Below, in pieces: positions 1 through 9,606 of a stretch of 64,000 nucleotides of DNA. The position numbers and the translations under genes are program-made. The DNA is taken from positions 1 to 64,000 of the forward strand of contig NZ_NQKI01000019.1 in the NCBI RefSeq assembly GCF_002269125.1. Direction: 5' to 3'. The notes below the pieces were generated by a model. It was not told the DNA's origin. It saw nothing but the letters and a program-made list of their open reading frames with translations, and did no database searches. The stretch's first letter is position 1. Each line of letters starts with the position of its first letter. Origin of the DNA: Pseudomonas lundensis (GTDB lineage: Bacteria; Pseudomonadota; Gammaproteobacteria; Pseudomonadales; Pseudomonadaceae).

Positions 1-353
1 CAGTGGTTTGCGCAGCCGTCGAGGTACTTCTGCCAGGCCCAGTCGTACTTGAACGGCACGAGCTGGTTAAGGTCGGCGCGGCAGTTGATCATCATCTTTT
101 CATCAACGGCGACACGGGCGCTGGCGCCTTCGAGTTCGGCCAGACCTTCAGCGATGTCGAGGTTGTCCAGGGCTGCCTTGGCACGCTTGATAGCCTCGGA
201 GTCAGTGGCCGTGACAGCGCGAGCTTCTAGCGCCGCAACGCCGCCGGCGGTGTCCAGGCGGTCCATGTTGGCTTCGGTTGCGTGACCGGCATTGGCGCCT
301 TTGACGGCGACTTCGCCTTCATCTTCTTTATCGAATTCGTCCCAGCTCAGCAT
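1..353 (-). CDS. nrdB: Ribonucleotide reductase class Ia, beta subunit (5' part, runs off the left edge)
   Basis: Small (radical-generating) subunit of aerobic class Ia ribonucleotide reductase, which with NrdA reduces ribonucleoside diphosphates for DNA synthesis in the cytoplasm. Only the first ~117 codons are present. They start [14 protein letters not shown] and include [20 protein letters not shown], which I recognise as the N-terminal part of Pseudomonas NrdB. The di-iron ligands and radical tyrosine lie beyond the edge. The start is the ATG at 353-351. No other gene of its operon is upstream: the next gene on this strand is a small exported protein ending at 858. Its partner nrdA is at the far end of the window. 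Confidence 0.93.
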   Translation of the reverse strand, partial: MLSWDEFDKEDEGEVAVKGANAGHATEANMDRLDTAGGVAALEARAVTATDSEAIKRAKAALDNLDIAEGLAELEGASARVAVDEKMMINCRADLNQLVPFKYDWAWQKYLDGCANH

Positions 354-857
354 GACGTGTCGTCTCCTGCGTGAGGGCCTGACGCCCGTGTGATAACGCT
401 TAATAGTTGGGTTGTCACACGGCCATTGGCCGTTTGGATCTAAGGAATGTTGCTTGCAGCAGCGGTAAGCGCACGCAAAAACATGAATGTATTCGTAGGG
501 TTGGCCCGCTGTCGCTGAGGGGATGCAGTGGTTTGTGCATCGCAGCCTGGCCTTGGGCCGGAGCAGCGTGGGTTTATAACCCGTGAAGGGGATATATCAA
601 GCCCTTTTGACGGCGGCAGTATACGGGTTTTGTACAGGGTATTTCAGCCAGTTTTTTTTTGCGGATGCGACGAAATGCCCTGATTTTCAGGTGGACTTGG
701 GCGAGGCTGCGGCTGGGCGAGGGTTTGACTGGGCGGATTTTTTTTGCGTGGGGCCTGGCGAGGAGCGCGCGAGGTGCGCAGCGGTGGGGAGGGGGCAGGC
801 ATTTCCCATTCGGGGGACTAAGCCCGGTTAAAACCGGGCGTTAAGTCACTCGCGGTA
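354..857. other. Intergenic region upstream of nrdB
   Basis: About 500 bases without a convincing gene. It should hold the nrdB promoter on the minus strand, but I could not pick out a clear NrdR box. A run of nine T (651-659) and a hairpin at 822-839 are the only marked structures. Small plus-strand frames around 583-844 have no homology I recognise and a Gly/Arg-rich composition typical of chance reading. Confidence 0.5.
822..839 (-). terminator. Hairpin after the small repeat-protein gene
   Basis: GCCCGGTT-AA-AACCGGGC inverted repeat about 20 bases past the stop of the 72-aa gene. The T-tract on the minus strand is weak, so it may be an imperfect terminator or an mRNA 3'-end stabiliser. 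Confidence 0.4.
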
Positions 858-1076
858 TCAGCTCAAGCGATGACCATTGGTGCGGTCATAACCATCTTCG
901 GCAAATGAAGCCGAGCGGGTGTTGTCGTAGCCGTCTTCGGCAAAGGAGGCCGAGCGAGTGTTGTCATAGCCGTCTTCAACGAAAGTTGCTGAATGAGTGC
1001 GGTCATAACCATCTGCTGCAAAGGCAGCACTTGCCAATACCGATAGACTAAAAGCCAATACCAGTGAGCGTTTCAT
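858..1076 (-). CDS. Small exported protein built of 13-residue tandem repeats
   Basis: Residues 1-20 form a signal peptide (basic start, hydrophobic core, AFA cleavage motif). Everything after it is a tandem repeat: residues 22-34, 35-47, 48-60 and a partial 61-72, each beginning DGYD(N/R)T and mostly continuing RSASFAE. The two middle copies are identical in protein sequence. The mature product would be about 50 residues and periplasmic or secreted. Small Pseudomonas exported proteins with DGxxRT-like repeats exist, but I know of no demonstrated function. The start at 1076 is supported by CAGGA about 10 bases upstream and by the signal peptide beginning at that Met. Confidence 0.75.
   Translation of the reverse strand: MKRSLVLAFSLSVLASAAFAADGYDRTHSATFVEDGYDNTRSASFAEDGYDNTRSASFAEDGYDRTNGHRLS
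861..1013 (-). repeat. 39-bp tandem repeat inside the small exported protein gene
   Basis: Three full 39-base units and one partial unit encode the DGYD repeats. Unit boundaries fall in frame, so unit gain or loss would change protein length without a frameshift. Confidence 0.7.
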
Positions 1077-1191
1077 TTACGCGTGTCCTGAGTTGTTACT
1101 GGCGGGTATTAACGCATCACCTGTAAACCTAGTGTGCTGTTAACGTTGCGCCCTGAATAAAGAAGTTGTCGTTTTAATTTAAAACAGCAAG

Positions 1192-1455
1192 TTAGCCGTT
1201 AGAGCAGCCATTACCCATAACGCGGTATTCCAGGGTGTGCTGCATGCCGTGGGAGTCTTCGTAAACCATCTGTGCCGGTACGACTTCGCAAACGTTGGGC
1301 ACTTCAGTCATTGAGATAACTTTGGCAATGTCCAGTTCGGAAGAGTAGGAATAGTGTTCAACGGCAGGTTGCGGGTTGGAAACCGGGGTGTTTGATGTAT
1401 CGGCCATGGCGGTTAAACACACACTGCTGAGGGCCAGAACTAACAACGCTTTCAT
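1192..1455 (-). CDS. DUF2790-type small periplasmic protein
   Basis: 87 residues. There is a signal peptide (cleavage near AMA, residues 16-18), then a short domain with VISMTEVPNVCEVVPAQM and a C-terminal VMGNGC, which I recognise as the DUF2790 family common in Pseudomonas. Two cysteines in the mature part could form a disulfide. Family members are often induced by metals or stress, but no molecular function is established. It is transcribed in the same direction as the repeat-protein gene but 115 bases away, so probably separately. Confidence 0.75.
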   Translation of the reverse strand: MKALLVLALSSVCLTAMADTSNTPVSNPQPAVEHYSYSSELDIAKVISMTEVPNVCEVVPAQMVYEDSHGMQHTLEYRVMGNGCSNG

Positions 1456-1873
1456 TTCAGGGGTACCTGTTTTTGGTCGAGTGGGGTCACGTAGCCCTTA
1501 TGAGGCCACGTGTGAAACTTAAAAAGTTAAGTGCGACTAAGCGTGCCTTCGTGGGGGCTGTAACGTGTGTTAATCGCGGTGCCTTGGTTGGCGAGAGGAA
1601 TTTTATGCCTGCACCGGGCCTGCATATAGAGGGCGTTTTGATAAAGACTGTTGACAGATTCTGCAACAATCGCCGAAAACAGGGCGTCAAGGGCGCTTCG
1701 CGGCACGTCGTTTTGCAGGGTGAGGGGCTGTAAGTACCGAGCTTGAGCCTTCTGCCTATAAATGACGCTTTTCAGGCTGGTTTCTTACTACCAACGTCGA
1801 ATGGAACTCACGCGGTGGCCCGGCTACAACAGGGTCATAAAACAACAACTACAAAAAAATTGAGGTGTGGAAC
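1456..1873. other. Promoter/leader region of acs
   Basis: About 420 bases between two divergent genes. No convincing coding frame was found. The right end carries an AACAACAA Hfq/Crc-type motif and the acs ribosome-binding site (GAGGTG at 1862-1867). Confidence 0.5.
1841..1848 (+). promoter_or_regulatory. Hfq/Crc-type CA motif in the acs leader
   Basis: AACAACAA fits the AAnAAnAA catabolite-repression motif bound by Hfq/Crc in Pseudomonas mRNAs. It lies about 25 bases before the acs start and is followed by a second A-rich run. acs is a known type of catabolite-repressed gene. Binding is inferred. Confidence 0.6.
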
Positions 1874-3829
1874 ATGAGTGCAGCTTCCCTGTATCCCGTA
1901 CGCCCCGAGGTCGCAGCTAACACGTTGACCGATGAGGCGACGTACAAGGCGATGTACCAGCAATCTGTCGTCAATCCGGATGGTTTCTGGCGCGAGCAGG
2001 CCAAGCGTCTCGACTGGATCAAGCCTTTTACTACGGTCAAGCAGACCTCTTTCGACGATCACCATGTCGATATCAAATGGTTTGCCGACGGCACCCTCAA
2101 CGTGTCTTACAACTGCCTGGATCGACACCTTGCCGAGCGTGGCGATCAAGTGGCGATTATCTGGGAGGGCGATGACCCTTCCGAGCAACGCAACATTACC
2201 TACCGTGAATTGCACGAAGAAGTGTGCAAACTGGCGAACGCCTTGCGCGGTCAGGACGTGCACCGTGGCGACGTGGTCACGATCTACATGCCGATGGTGC
2301 CCGAGGCGGTCGTTGCCATGCTGGCTTGTACCCGCATCGGCGCGATTCACTCGGTTGTGTTTGGCGGCTTCTCACCTGAAGCGCTTGCCGGTCGTATCAT
2401 CGACTGTAAATCCAAAGTGGTCATTACCGCCGACGAAGGTATTCGCGGCGGCAAGCGCACGGCCCTCAAGGCCAATGTCGACGAAGCGCTGACCAATCCT
2501 GACACCTCCAGTGTGCAAAAGATCATCGTGTTCAAGCGTACTGGCGGTGATATTGCCTGGTACAAACACCGTGACATCTGGTACCACGACCTGATGGCTG
2601 TCGCCTCAACGCACTGCGCGCCAAAAGAGATGGGTGCAGAAGAAGCGTTGTTCATCCTTTATACCTCCGGTTCCACCGGCAAACCCAAGGGCGTACAGCA
2701 CACCACCGGTGGCTATCTGCTGTATGCGGCCCTGACCCATGAGCGTGTGTTCGATTACCGTCCGGGCGAGGTGTACTGGTGCACGGCCGACGTGGGCTGG
2801 GTCACCGGTCATACCTATATTGTCTACGGGCCGCTGGCCAACGGTGCCACCACGGTGCTGTTTGAAGGGGTGCCGAATTACCCGGACATTACCCGCGTAT
2901 CGAAAATCATCGACAAGCACAAGGTCAACATCCTCTACACCGCGCCGACAGCTATTCGCGCGATGATGGCCGAAGGTCAGGCAGCTGTTAAGGATGCAGA
3001 CGGCTCCAGTCTGCGTTTGCTGGGCTCGGTGGGCGAGCCGATCAACCCGGAAGCCTGGAACTGGTACTACACGACTGTCGGCAAAGAGCGCTGCCCGATC
3101 GTTGACACTTGGTGGCAGACCGAAACCGGTGCCTGTCTGATGAGCCCGTTGCCGGGTGCGCATGCGCTCAAGCCGGGGTCGGCTGCACGGCCATTCTTTG
3201 GTGTCGTGCCAGCGTTGGTGGATAACCTGGGCAACATCCTGGAAGGCGCTACCGAAGGCAACCTGGTGATCCTCGATTCATGGCCGGGTCAGTCGCGCAC
3301 CTTGTACGGCGATCACGACCGCTTTGTGGACACCTACTTCAAGACGTTCCGTGGCATGTATTTCACCGGTGACGGAGCGCGCCGCGATGAAGACGGCTAT
3401 TACTGGATCACCGGTCGCGTGGATGACGTACTCAACGTCTCAGGGCACCGCATGGGCACCGCGGAAATTGAAAGCGCGATGGTTGCGCACCCTAAAGTGG
3501 CCGAAGCGGCTGTTGTGGGCGTGCCCCACGACATCAAGGGGCAGGGCATTTATGTGTATGTCACGTTGAATGGCGGGGAAGAGCCGTCCGAAGCGTTGCG
3601 CCAGGAGTTGAAGAATTGGGTGCGCAAGGAGATCGGTCCTATCGCTTCGCCGGATGTCATTCAGTGGGCGCCGGGCCTGCCGAAAACCCGCTCGGGCAAA
3701 ATCATGCGTCGCATTCTGCGTAAGATCGCCACGGGTGAGTACGACGGGCTGGGGGATATCTCGACGCTTGCAGATCCGGGCGTGGTGCAGCATTTGATTG
3801 AAACCCACAAAGGCATGAAGGTCGCGTAA
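1874..3829 (+). CDS. acsA: Acetyl-CoA synthetase (AMP-forming)
   Basis: Activates acetate to acetyl-CoA via acetyl-AMP, for growth on acetate, ethanol and ketogenic amino acids. 651 residues, standard for Acs. The AMP-binding P-loop [11 protein letters not shown] sits near residues 262-272, and the C-terminal lid carries [11 protein letters not shown] near residue 605, whose lysine is the acetylation-controlled catalytic residue in the family. The start is the ATG at 1874: an in-frame GTG nine bases upstream is part of the ribosome-binding site, and [13 protein letters not shown] is the usual Pseudomonas AcsA start. It is a single gene with its own terminator and a CA motif in the leader. Confidence 0.96.
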   Translation: MSAASLYPVRPEVAANTLTDEATYKAMYQQSVVNPDGFWREQAKRLDWIKPFTTVKQTSFDDHHVDIKWFADGTLNVSYNCLDRHLAERGDQVAIIWEGDDPSEQRNITYRELHEEVCKLANALRGQDVHRGDVVTIYMPMVPEAVVAMLACTRIGAIHSVVFGGFSPEALAGRIIDCKSKVVITADEGIRGGKRTALKANVDEALTNPDTSSVQKIIVFKRTGGDIAWYKHRDIWYHDLMAVASTHCAPKEMGAEEALFILYTSGSTGKPKGVQHTTGGYLLYAALTHERVFDYRPGEVYWCTADVGWVTGHTYIVYGPLANGATTVLFEGVPNYPDITRVSKIIDKHKVNILYTAPTAIRAMMAEGQAAVKDADGSSLRLLGSVGEPINPEAWNWYYTTVGKERCPIVDTWWQTETGACLMSPLPGAHALKPGSAARPFFGVVPALVDNLGNILEGATEGNLVILDSWPGQSRTLYGDHDRFVDTYFKTFRGMYFTGDGARRDEDGYYWITGRVDDVLNVSGHRMGTAEIESAMVAHPKVAEAAVVGVPHDIKGQGIYVYVTLNGGEEPSEALRQELKNWVRKEIGPIASPDVIQWAPGLPKTRSGKIMRRILRKIATGEYDGLGDISTLADPGVVQHLIETHKGMKVA

Positions 3830-3846
3830 CGCGTGGCCGCATCGTA

Positions 3847-3886
3847 AAAGCCCCGCCTGGCACAGTCAGGCGGGGCTTTTTGTTTT
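3847..3886 (+). terminator. Rho-independent terminator of acs
   Basis: 13-bp stem AAAGCCCCGCCTG / CAGGCGGGGCTTT with a 7-base loop, followed by TTGTTTT. Confidence 0.93.
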
Positions 3887-4336
3887 GTACAGGCGAGAAG
3901 CCTGTGTAAGGTGTTACCGCTGATGTAACCGGGCGCACGGAAACGGGGCTTTGCGAAACGAAGAGCACTGTTTTGGCGCAGCTTTTGCGGGCCAAATAAA
4001 TTAGATGAAACGCTGCACTTGCCGGAATAGAAGGCTTTGCGAATAATAGGCCCGCTATTTGCAACTCATATAGGTTCTGCACCTTTTGCTCTTGCATGAT
4101 TTTGAAGAGCTGTCAATGCCTGGAGTCGCCTTTCTCGGTGCATTTGTAATTAGTTGTCGCATTGAAGAAATAACGGCTTGAAGCCTGTCGTTAGAATGCC
4201 GATCACTCGCTCGTCGTTGTTGTGCTGACCTCAGCACAACGCCAGTAGGACGTGGCGCCGCATTCCCGGTTTAACCTCCGCATATTGGGCTCAGGCTCAC
4301 TCTGCATTTTTTGCCCTTTACCGATGGAGTCCTAAG
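3887..4336. other. Regulatory region upstream of aotJ
   Basis: About 450 bases with no convincing gene. It contains an ArgR half-site match at 4155 (separate entry) and a GGAG ribosome-binding site just before aotJ. Confidence 0.5.
4155..4170 (+). promoter_or_regulatory. ArgR half-site before the aot operon
   Basis: TGTCGC-N8-AA matches the Pseudomonas ArgR half-site consensus TGTCGC-N8-AA-N5. A degenerate TGTCGT follows at 4186. The position about 170 bases upstream of aotJ fits arginine-dependent control of aotJQMOP-argR. Confidence 0.55.
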
Positions 4337-5119
4337 ATGAAGAAACTCGTGCTTCTTGGCGCCCTGGCACTGTCTGTGCTGTCCCTGCAGGCTTTTGCTG
4401 ATGAAAAACCTCTGAAAATTGGTATTGAAGCTGCTTACCCTCCGTTTGCCTCCAAGGCACCGGATGGCAGCATTGTCGGCTTTGACTACGACATCGGTAA
4501 CGCCCTGTGCGAAGAGATGAAGGTCAAGTGCGTTTGGGTTGAGCAAGAGTTCGATGGGCTGATCCCTGCGCTGAAAGTGCGCAAGATCGACGCCATCCTG
4601 TCCTCGATGTCCATCACCGAAGATCGCCAAAAATCCGTTGACTTCACCCAGCGTTACTACCTCACTCCAGCACGCCTGGTGATGAAGGAAGGCACTGCCG
4701 TCAGCGACAGCCTGGATGAACTCAAAGGCAAGAAAATCGGTGTGCAACGTGGTTCGATCCACGACCGCTTTGCCAAGGAAGTGCTGGCGCCTAAAGGGGC
4801 CACTGTTGTTCCTTACGGTTCGCAGAACGAAATCTACCTGGACGTACAAGCCGGTCGCCTGGATGGCACCGTTGCCGACGCCACCCTGCTGCAAGACGGT
4901 TTCCTGAAAACCGACGCAGGTAAAGGTTACGCGTTCGTAGGCCCGCAATTTACCGACGTCAAATACTTTGGTGACGGCGTAGGCATCGCGGTACGCAAGG
5001 GCGATGCGTTGAAAGGCAAGATCAACAAGGCCATCGCCGGTATCCGTGAAAACGGCAAGTACAAGCAGATCCAGGACAAATATTTCGACTTCGATATTTA
5101 CGGCGCCGACGCGCAGTAA
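4337..5119 (+). CDS. aotJ: Arginine/ornithine ABC transporter, periplasmic binding protein
   Basis: Solute-binding component that captures L-arginine and L-ornithine in the periplasm and delivers them to AotQM. 260 residues: signal peptide with cleavage after SLQAFA (~residue 21), then a family 3 (SBP_bac_3) fold beginning [13 protein letters not shown] and containing [14 protein letters not shown] and the [13 protein letters not shown] segment typical of lysine/arginine/ornithine-binding proteins. First gene of an operon with aotQ, M, O, P and argR; two permeases, an ATPase and the regulator all follow on the same strand. The start follows GGAG at a normal distance. Confidence 0.95.
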   Translation: MKKLVLLGALALSVLSLQAFADEKPLKIGIEAAYPPFASKAPDGSIVGFDYDIGNALCEEMKVKCVWVEQEFDGLIPALKVRKIDAILSSMSITEDRQKSVDFTQRYYLTPARLVMKEGTAVSDSLDELKGKKIGVQRGSIHDRFAKEVLAPKGATVVPYGSQNEIYLDVQAGRLDGTVADATLLQDGFLKTDAGKGYAFVGPQFTDVKYFGDGVGIAVRKGDALKGKINKAIAGIRENGKYKQIQDKYFDFDIYGADAQ

Positions 5120-5209
5120 GTCATCGCAGCACCCTGTCCGAAATGGCGCAAGCAACAGGAATTCTGAAGTTTGCGCCATTTTTTCATCCAAATTTTGAGG
5201 ACCTGAATC

Positions 5210-5899
5210 ATGTTGAAAGGCTACGGGGCTGTCATCCTCGATGGCGCTTGGTTGACGCTTCAGCTCGCCTTGTCGTCCATGGCCCTGGCCATTGTTCTAG
5301 GTCTGATCGGTGTTTCTTTGCGCCTGTCGCCGGTGCGCTGGCTGGCCTGGTTGGGCGATTTGTATTCCACAGTCATTCGCGGCATTCCCGATCTGGTGCT
5401 GATCCTGCTGATTTTCTACGGTGGTCAGGACTTGCTGAACCGCGTCGCGCCCCTGCTGGGCTATGACGACTACATCGATTTGAACCCGTTGGCGGCCGGT
5501 ATCGGCACCTTGGGTTTTATCTTTGGCGCGTATTTGTCCGAAACGTTTCGGGGTGCCTTCATGGCCATTCCCAAAGGACAGGCGGAAGCGGGGATGGCGT
5601 ATGGGATGAGCGGTTTTCAAGTATTTTTCCGGGTGTTGGTGCCGCAGATGATTCGCCTCGCGATTCCGGGCTTTACCAACAACTGGCTGGTGTTAACCAA
5701 AGCCACGGCCCTGATCTCGGTGGTCGGGTTGCAAGACATGATGTTCAAGGCCAAGCAGGCGGCAGATGCCACGCGCGAACCTTTCACCTTCTTTCTGGCC
5801 GTCGCGGCGATGTACCTGGTGTTGACCAGCGTATCGCTGCTGGCGTTGCGACAACTTGAGAAACGCTACTCGGTAGGCGTTAAGGCGGCTGATCTATGA
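5210..5899 (+). CDS. aotQ: Arginine/ornithine ABC transporter, permease AotQ
   Basis: Inner-membrane permease of the HisMQ type, 229 residues. Several hydrophobic helices are visible, with TVIRGIPDLVLI in the first half and the cytoplasmic EAA loop (FMAIPKGQAEAGMAYGMSG, ~residues 117-137) that docks on the ATPase AotP. The last four bases overlap the aotM start (ATGA), indicating translational coupling. It forms a heteromeric channel with AotM. Confidence 0.94.
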   Translation: MLKGYGAVILDGAWLTLQLALSSMALAIVLGLIGVSLRLSPVRWLAWLGDLYSTVIRGIPDLVLILLIFYGGQDLLNRVAPLLGYDDYIDLNPLAAGIGTLGFIFGAYLSETFRGAFMAIPKGQAEAGMAYGMSGFQVFFRVLVPQMIRLAIPGFTNNWLVLTKATALISVVGLQDMMFKAKQAADATREPFTFFLAVAAMYLVLTSVSLLALRQLEKRYSVGVKAADL

Positions 5900-6594
5900 T
5901 CTTCGACTACAACGTCATTTGGGACAGCATGCCGCTGTACCTTAATGGCCTGCTGGAAACCCTCAAGTTACTGGGTATTTCACTGTTCTTCGGCTTGTTG
6001 GTGGCAGTGCCACTGGGGTTGATGCGCGTCTCCAAGCAGCCGCTGGTCAACTTTCCGGCCTGGCTCTACACCTATGTGATTCGCGGCACGCCGATGCTGG
6101 TGCAACTGTTCCTGATCTACTACGGGCTGGCTCAGTTCGAGACCGTTCGTGAGAGCTTTATGTGGCCGTTGCTGTCCAGTGCAACCTTCTGCGCCTGTTT
6201 GGCGTTTGCCATCAACACCAGCGCTTACACCGCCGAAATCATCGCCGGTAGTCTCAAGGCCACACCCCACGGCGAAATCGAAGCGGCCAAGGCGATGGGC
6301 ATGTCGCGCGGCAAAATGTACCGCCGCATTCTGTTGCCGTCTGCCATGCGCCGGGCGCTGCCGCAGTACAGCAACGAAGTCATCATGATGTTGCAGACCA
6401 CCAGTCTGGCGTCCATCGTCACCCTGATCGACATTACGGGCGCCGCGCGTACCGTGAATGCGCAGTACTATTTGCCGTTCGAGGCCTACATCACCGCCGG
6501 TGTTTTCTACTTGTGCCTGACGTTCATTCTGGTGCGCCTGTTCAAAATGGCCGAGCGCCGCTGGTTGGGCTACATGGCCCCGCGCAAGGCCTGA
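5896..6594 (+). CDS. aotM: Arginine/ornithine ABC transporter, permease AotM
   Basis: Second HisMQ-type permease, 232 residues, pairing with AotQ. It has membrane helices, YVIRGTPMLVQLFL near the first third, and an EAA loop (GEIEAAKAMGMSRG) for contact with AotP. The start overlaps the aotQ stop by four bases; aotO begins three bases after its stop, so these genes are tightly coupled. Confidence 0.94.
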   Translation: MIFDYNVIWDSMPLYLNGLLETLKLLGISLFFGLLVAVPLGLMRVSKQPLVNFPAWLYTYVIRGTPMLVQLFLIYYGLAQFETVRESFMWPLLSSATFCACLAFAINTSAYTAEIIAGSLKATPHGEIEAAKAMGMSRGKMYRRILLPSAMRRALPQYSNEVIMMLQTTSLASIVTLIDITGAARTVNAQYYLPFEAYITAGVFYLCLTFILVRLFKMAERRWLGYMAPRKA

Positions 6595-6597
6595 CCC

Positions 6598-7710
6598 ATG
6601 GAACGTATCGATCATCCATTGCCCTGGAGCAGCCTGGGCACCGAGCGTCATCTGTCGGTGTTTCGTTTTGGCGCGGGAGAGCGCAAGGCCTACATTCAGG
6701 CCAGCTTGCATGCGGACGAGTTGCCTGGCATGCGCTGCGCCTGGGAGCTGAAAAAGCGCTTGAGTGCACTGGAAGCTCAAGGGCTGTTGAACGGCGTGAT
6801 CGAACTGGTACCCGTGGCCAATCCGCTCGGGCTCGGGCAATTGCTGCAAGGCAATCACCAGGGGCGTTTTGAGTGCGGCAGCGGCAAGAACTTCAACCGC
6901 GACTTTGTCGAGCTGAGTGCGCCGGTGGCTGCACGGCTTGAAGGGCGCCTCGGGGATGACCCGCGAGCGAATGTTCACCTGATCCGTCAGGCCATGCGCG
7001 ACGTGTTAGCTGAATTGCCAGCTGCCACCACTCAGTTGCAAGGCATGCAGCGTGTGCTCCTGAATCACGCCTGCGATGCCGACGTGGTGCTCGACCTGCA
7101 TTGCGATGCCGAAGCGGCCTTGCACATGTACGCCTTGCCCCAGCATTGGCCGCAGTGGCGCTCGCTGGCCGCGCACCTGAATGTGCGTGTTGGTTTGCTG
7201 GCTGAAGACTCGGGCGGTAGCTCTTTTGACGAGGCGTGTTCCTTGCCCTGGTTGCGTTTGCAGCGTCACTTTGGCGACGCGCAAATTCCGCTGGCCTGCA
7301 TGGCCACCACTGTGGAGCTGGGCGGGCAGGCAGACACCGGTCGTGAGGAGGCGCAGCGCTATGCCGAAGGGGTTCTGGCGTTTCTCGCCGAGCAGGGGCT
7401 GATCGGCGGGCAATGGCCGGCTGCGCAACATGAAGCATGTGAAGGCATGCCTTTCGAGGGGACTGAGTTGTTGTTTGCACCGCACCCCGGTGTGGTGAGT
7501 TTTTTACGTCCGGCGGGCGCCTGGGTTGAAGTGGGCGAGCCGCTGTTCGAAGTGATTGATCCTTTATCCGACCGGGTGAGTACGGTATGCGCAGGTACGG
7601 CCGGTGTGCTGTTTGCCGTTGAGCGCCTGCGCTATGCGCAACCCGGTTTCTGGCTGGCCAAAGTGGCGGGGCGCGAGCCTCTGCGCCACGGGCGCTTGCT
7701 CAACGACTGA
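6598..7710 (+). CDS. aotO: Succinylglutamate desuccinylase/aspartoacylase-family protein (AotO type)
   Basis: 370 residues. It resembles the zinc carboxypeptidase-like AstE/aspartoacylase family: an HADE metal-site motif (residues ~38-41), NFNRDF in the middle, and a second metal/catalytic stretch VVLDLHCDAEAA. Its place between the permeases and the ATPase matches aotO of the P. aeruginosa aotJQMOP-argR operon, which was reported there as not needed for uptake. The substrate is unknown; it may deacylate an arginine-derived or N-acyl compound. It is distinct from astE at 20768, which is the pathway desuccinylase. Confidence 0.85.
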   Translation: MERIDHPLPWSSLGTERHLSVFRFGAGERKAYIQASLHADELPGMRCAWELKKRLSALEAQGLLNGVIELVPVANPLGLGQLLQGNHQGRFECGSGKNFNRDFVELSAPVAARLEGRLGDDPRANVHLIRQAMRDVLAELPAATTQLQGMQRVLLNHACDADVVLDLHCDAEAALHMYALPQHWPQWRSLAAHLNVRVGLLAEDSGGSSFDEACSLPWLRLQRHFGDAQIPLACMATTVELGGQADTGREEAQRYAEGVLAFLAEQGLIGGQWPAAQHEACEGMPFEGTELLFAPHPGVVSFLRPAGAWVEVGEPLFEVIDPLSDRVSTVCAGTAGVLFAVERLRYAQPGFWLAKVAGREPLRHGRLLND

Positions 7711-7733
7711 CTGTTTCTGTGAGAACCGACAGC

Positions 7734-8498
7734 ATGTACAAACTTGAAGTCCAAGACCTGCATAAACGCTACGGCAGTCACGAAGTGCTCAAAGGCGTTT
7801 CGCTGGCCGCCAAAGCAGGCGATGTGATCAGCATCATCGGTTCCAGCGGTTCCGGTAAAAGTACCTTTTTGCGTTGCATCAACCTGCTTGAGCAGCCGCA
7901 CGCGGGCAAAATCTTGCTCAATGGCGAAGAGCTGAAGTTGATCGCCAACAAGGACGGCGGCCTCAAAGCCGCGGATCCCAAGCAGCTGCAACGCATGCGT
8001 TCGCGCCTGTCGATGGTGTTTCAGCATTTCAACCTGTGGTCGCACATGACTGCGCTGGAAAACATCATGGAAGCGCCTGTGCATGTGCTGGGCATGTCCA
8101 AAATCGAGGCGCGGGAAAAAGCCGAGCATTACCTCAACAAGGTCGGTGTTTCTCATCGCAAGGATGCTTACCCGGGCCATATGTCCGGCGGTGAGCAGCA
8201 GCGTGTGGCGATTGCCCGGGCGCTGGCCATGGAGCCGGAAGTCATGTTGTTCGACGAACCGACGTCGGCCCTTGACCCCGAGCTGGTGGGTGATGTGTTG
8301 AAGGTCATGCAGGACCTCGCCCTTGAAGGCCGCACCATGGTGGTGGTAACGCACGAAATGGGCTTTGCCCGCGAAGTGTCGAACCAACTGGTGTTTCTGC
8401 ACAAAGGGATCGTCGAAGAGCGCGGCGACCCGCGCGAAGTTCTGGTCAACCCGAAATGTGAACGTTTGCAGCAGTTTCTTTCAGGTAGCCTGAAGTAA
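7734..8498 (+). CDS. aotP: Arginine/ornithine ABC transporter, ATP-binding protein
   Basis: Cytoplasmic ATPase that energises AotQM. 254 residues: Walker [10 protein letters not shown] (~36-44), signature [16 protein letters not shown], Walker [15 protein letters not shown] and the switch histidine in [13 protein letters not shown]. The ATG at 7734 gives [14 protein letters not shown], the usual AotP start; an in-frame ATG 15 bases upstream would add a non-conserved MRTDS. Confidence 0.95.
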   Translation: MYKLEVQDLHKRYGSHEVLKGVSLAAKAGDVISIIGSSGSGKSTFLRCINLLEQPHAGKILLNGEELKLIANKDGGLKAADPKQLQRMRSRLSMVFQHFNLWSHMTALENIMEAPVHVLGMSKIEAREKAEHYLNKVGVSHRKDAYPGHMSGGEQQRVAIARALAMEPEVMLFDEPTSALDPELVGDVLKVMQDLALEGRTMVVVTHEMGFAREVSNQLVFLHKGIVEERGDPREVLVNPKCERLQQFLSGSLK

Positions 8499-8622
8499 CT
8501 GCGATTTCAAGACTGCCGCTGTGCACCAAAATAGGTCATGCTCCGCACCGTGCGCGGCTGGCCTGGTTCAGTGTCTGGCGTATGTGGTTTCTCACTCTCG
8601 TTTTCGTTCCGGATAGCACGCT

Positions 8623-9603
8623 ATGACCGCCCATCGAATTGGTTTCCTCATTTGGCCCAGCACCAAAGCCTTGACCCTGGCGCTGGCCGAAGAGGCGTTG
8701 CGTGTTGCCCAGCGCGTGCACCCGGAAGTCGTTTACGAGTTGCTGTTTCTACAAGCAGAACCCCCTGTAGAAGGCGAGTGGCGTTTGCCCGGTGAGCCGT
8801 GGGGCGGAAAGATTGAAGGCTGCCAGAAGCTGTTTTTGCTGGCCGATGAGCCGCCGCTTTCGGTGGCGCCGGCGCTGAGTACTGCCCTTAAGCAAGTGGT
8901 GCGGGCCGGGTGCGTGATTGGCGGGTTGTCGGCGGGTGTTTATCCGCTGGCGCAGTTGGGGTTGCTGGACGGCTATCGCGCAGCCGTGCACTGGCGTTGG
9001 CAGGATGATTTTGCCGAGCGCTTCCCCAAGGTGATTGCCACCAGTCACCTGTTTGACTGGGACCGCGACCGCCTAAGTGCCTGCGGCGGGATGTCGGTGC
9101 TGGATCTGTTGCTTGCTGTGCTGGCCCGCGACCACGGTGCCGAGCTGGCGGGGGCTGTGTCCGAAGAGCTGGTGGTGGAACGCATCCGTGAAGGCGGCGA
9201 ACGCCAGCGCATTCCGTTGCAGAACCGTCTGGGTTCCAGTCACCCCAAGCTGACGCAAGCGGTGTTGCTGATGGAAGCCAATATTGAAGAACCCTTGACC
9301 ACCGACGAAATCGCTCAGCATGTGTGCGTGTCCCGTCGGCAGTTGGAGCGGATCTTCAAGCAATACCTCAATCGCGTCCCAAGCCAGTACTACCTTGAGT
9401 TGCGCCTGAACAAGGCCCGGCAAATGCTGATGCAGACCAGCAAGTCGATCATCCAGATCGGTTTGTCGTGCGGCTTTTCGTCCGGGCCGCACTTCTCTAG
9501 CGCCTACCGCAATTTCTTTGGCGCCACACCGCGTGAAGATCGCAATCAACGCCGCAGCAGCAGCCCGTTTGAGTTGTCCTCTGCGCCCGCCGAGCGTGGT
9601 TGA
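8623..9603 (+). CDS. argR: Transcriptional regulator ArgR (AraC/XylS family)
   Basis: Arginine-responsive regulator that activates aot and the ast/aru catabolic genes and represses arginine biosynthesis in Pseudomonas; not related to the E. coli ArgR hexamer. 326 residues: an N-terminal class I amidotransferase-like (DJ-1/PfpI) sensor domain (to ~200), then a C-terminal double helix-turn-helix including DEIAQHVCVSRRQLERIFK and the AraC signature IIQIGLSCGFSSGPHFSSAYR. Last gene of the aot operon, 124 bases after aotP, so it may also have its own promoter. The opposing LRR gene ends only 3 bases past its stop. Confidence 0.95.
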   Translation: MTAHRIGFLIWPSTKALTLALAEEALRVAQRVHPEVVYELLFLQAEPPVEGEWRLPGEPWGGKIEGCQKLFLLADEPPLSVAPALSTALKQVVRAGCVIGGLSAGVYPLAQLGLLDGYRAAVHWRWQDDFAERFPKVIATSHLFDWDRDRLSACGGMSVLDLLLAVLARDHGAELAGAVSEELVVERIREGGERQRIPLQNRLGSSHPKLTQAVLLMEANIEEPLTTDEIAQHVCVSRRQLERIFKQYLNRVPSQYYLELRLNKARQMLMQTSKSIIQIGLSCGFSSGPHFSSAYRNFFGATPREDRNQRRSSSPFELSSAPAERG

Positions 9604-9606
9604 GGG

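Noticed and set aside
583..844. Two overlapping small plus-strand frames upstream of the repeat-protein gene
   Set aside because: No family resemblance, Gly/Arg-rich chance composition, poor ribosome-binding sites.
1473..1733. Frames on both strands between the DUF2790 gene and acs
   Set aside because: Mutually antisense, no recognisable domain; the region is better read as the acs promoter region.
5980..6978. 332-codon frame antisense to aotM/aotO
   Set aside because: Spans two solid genes on the other strand and has a shadow-type composition.
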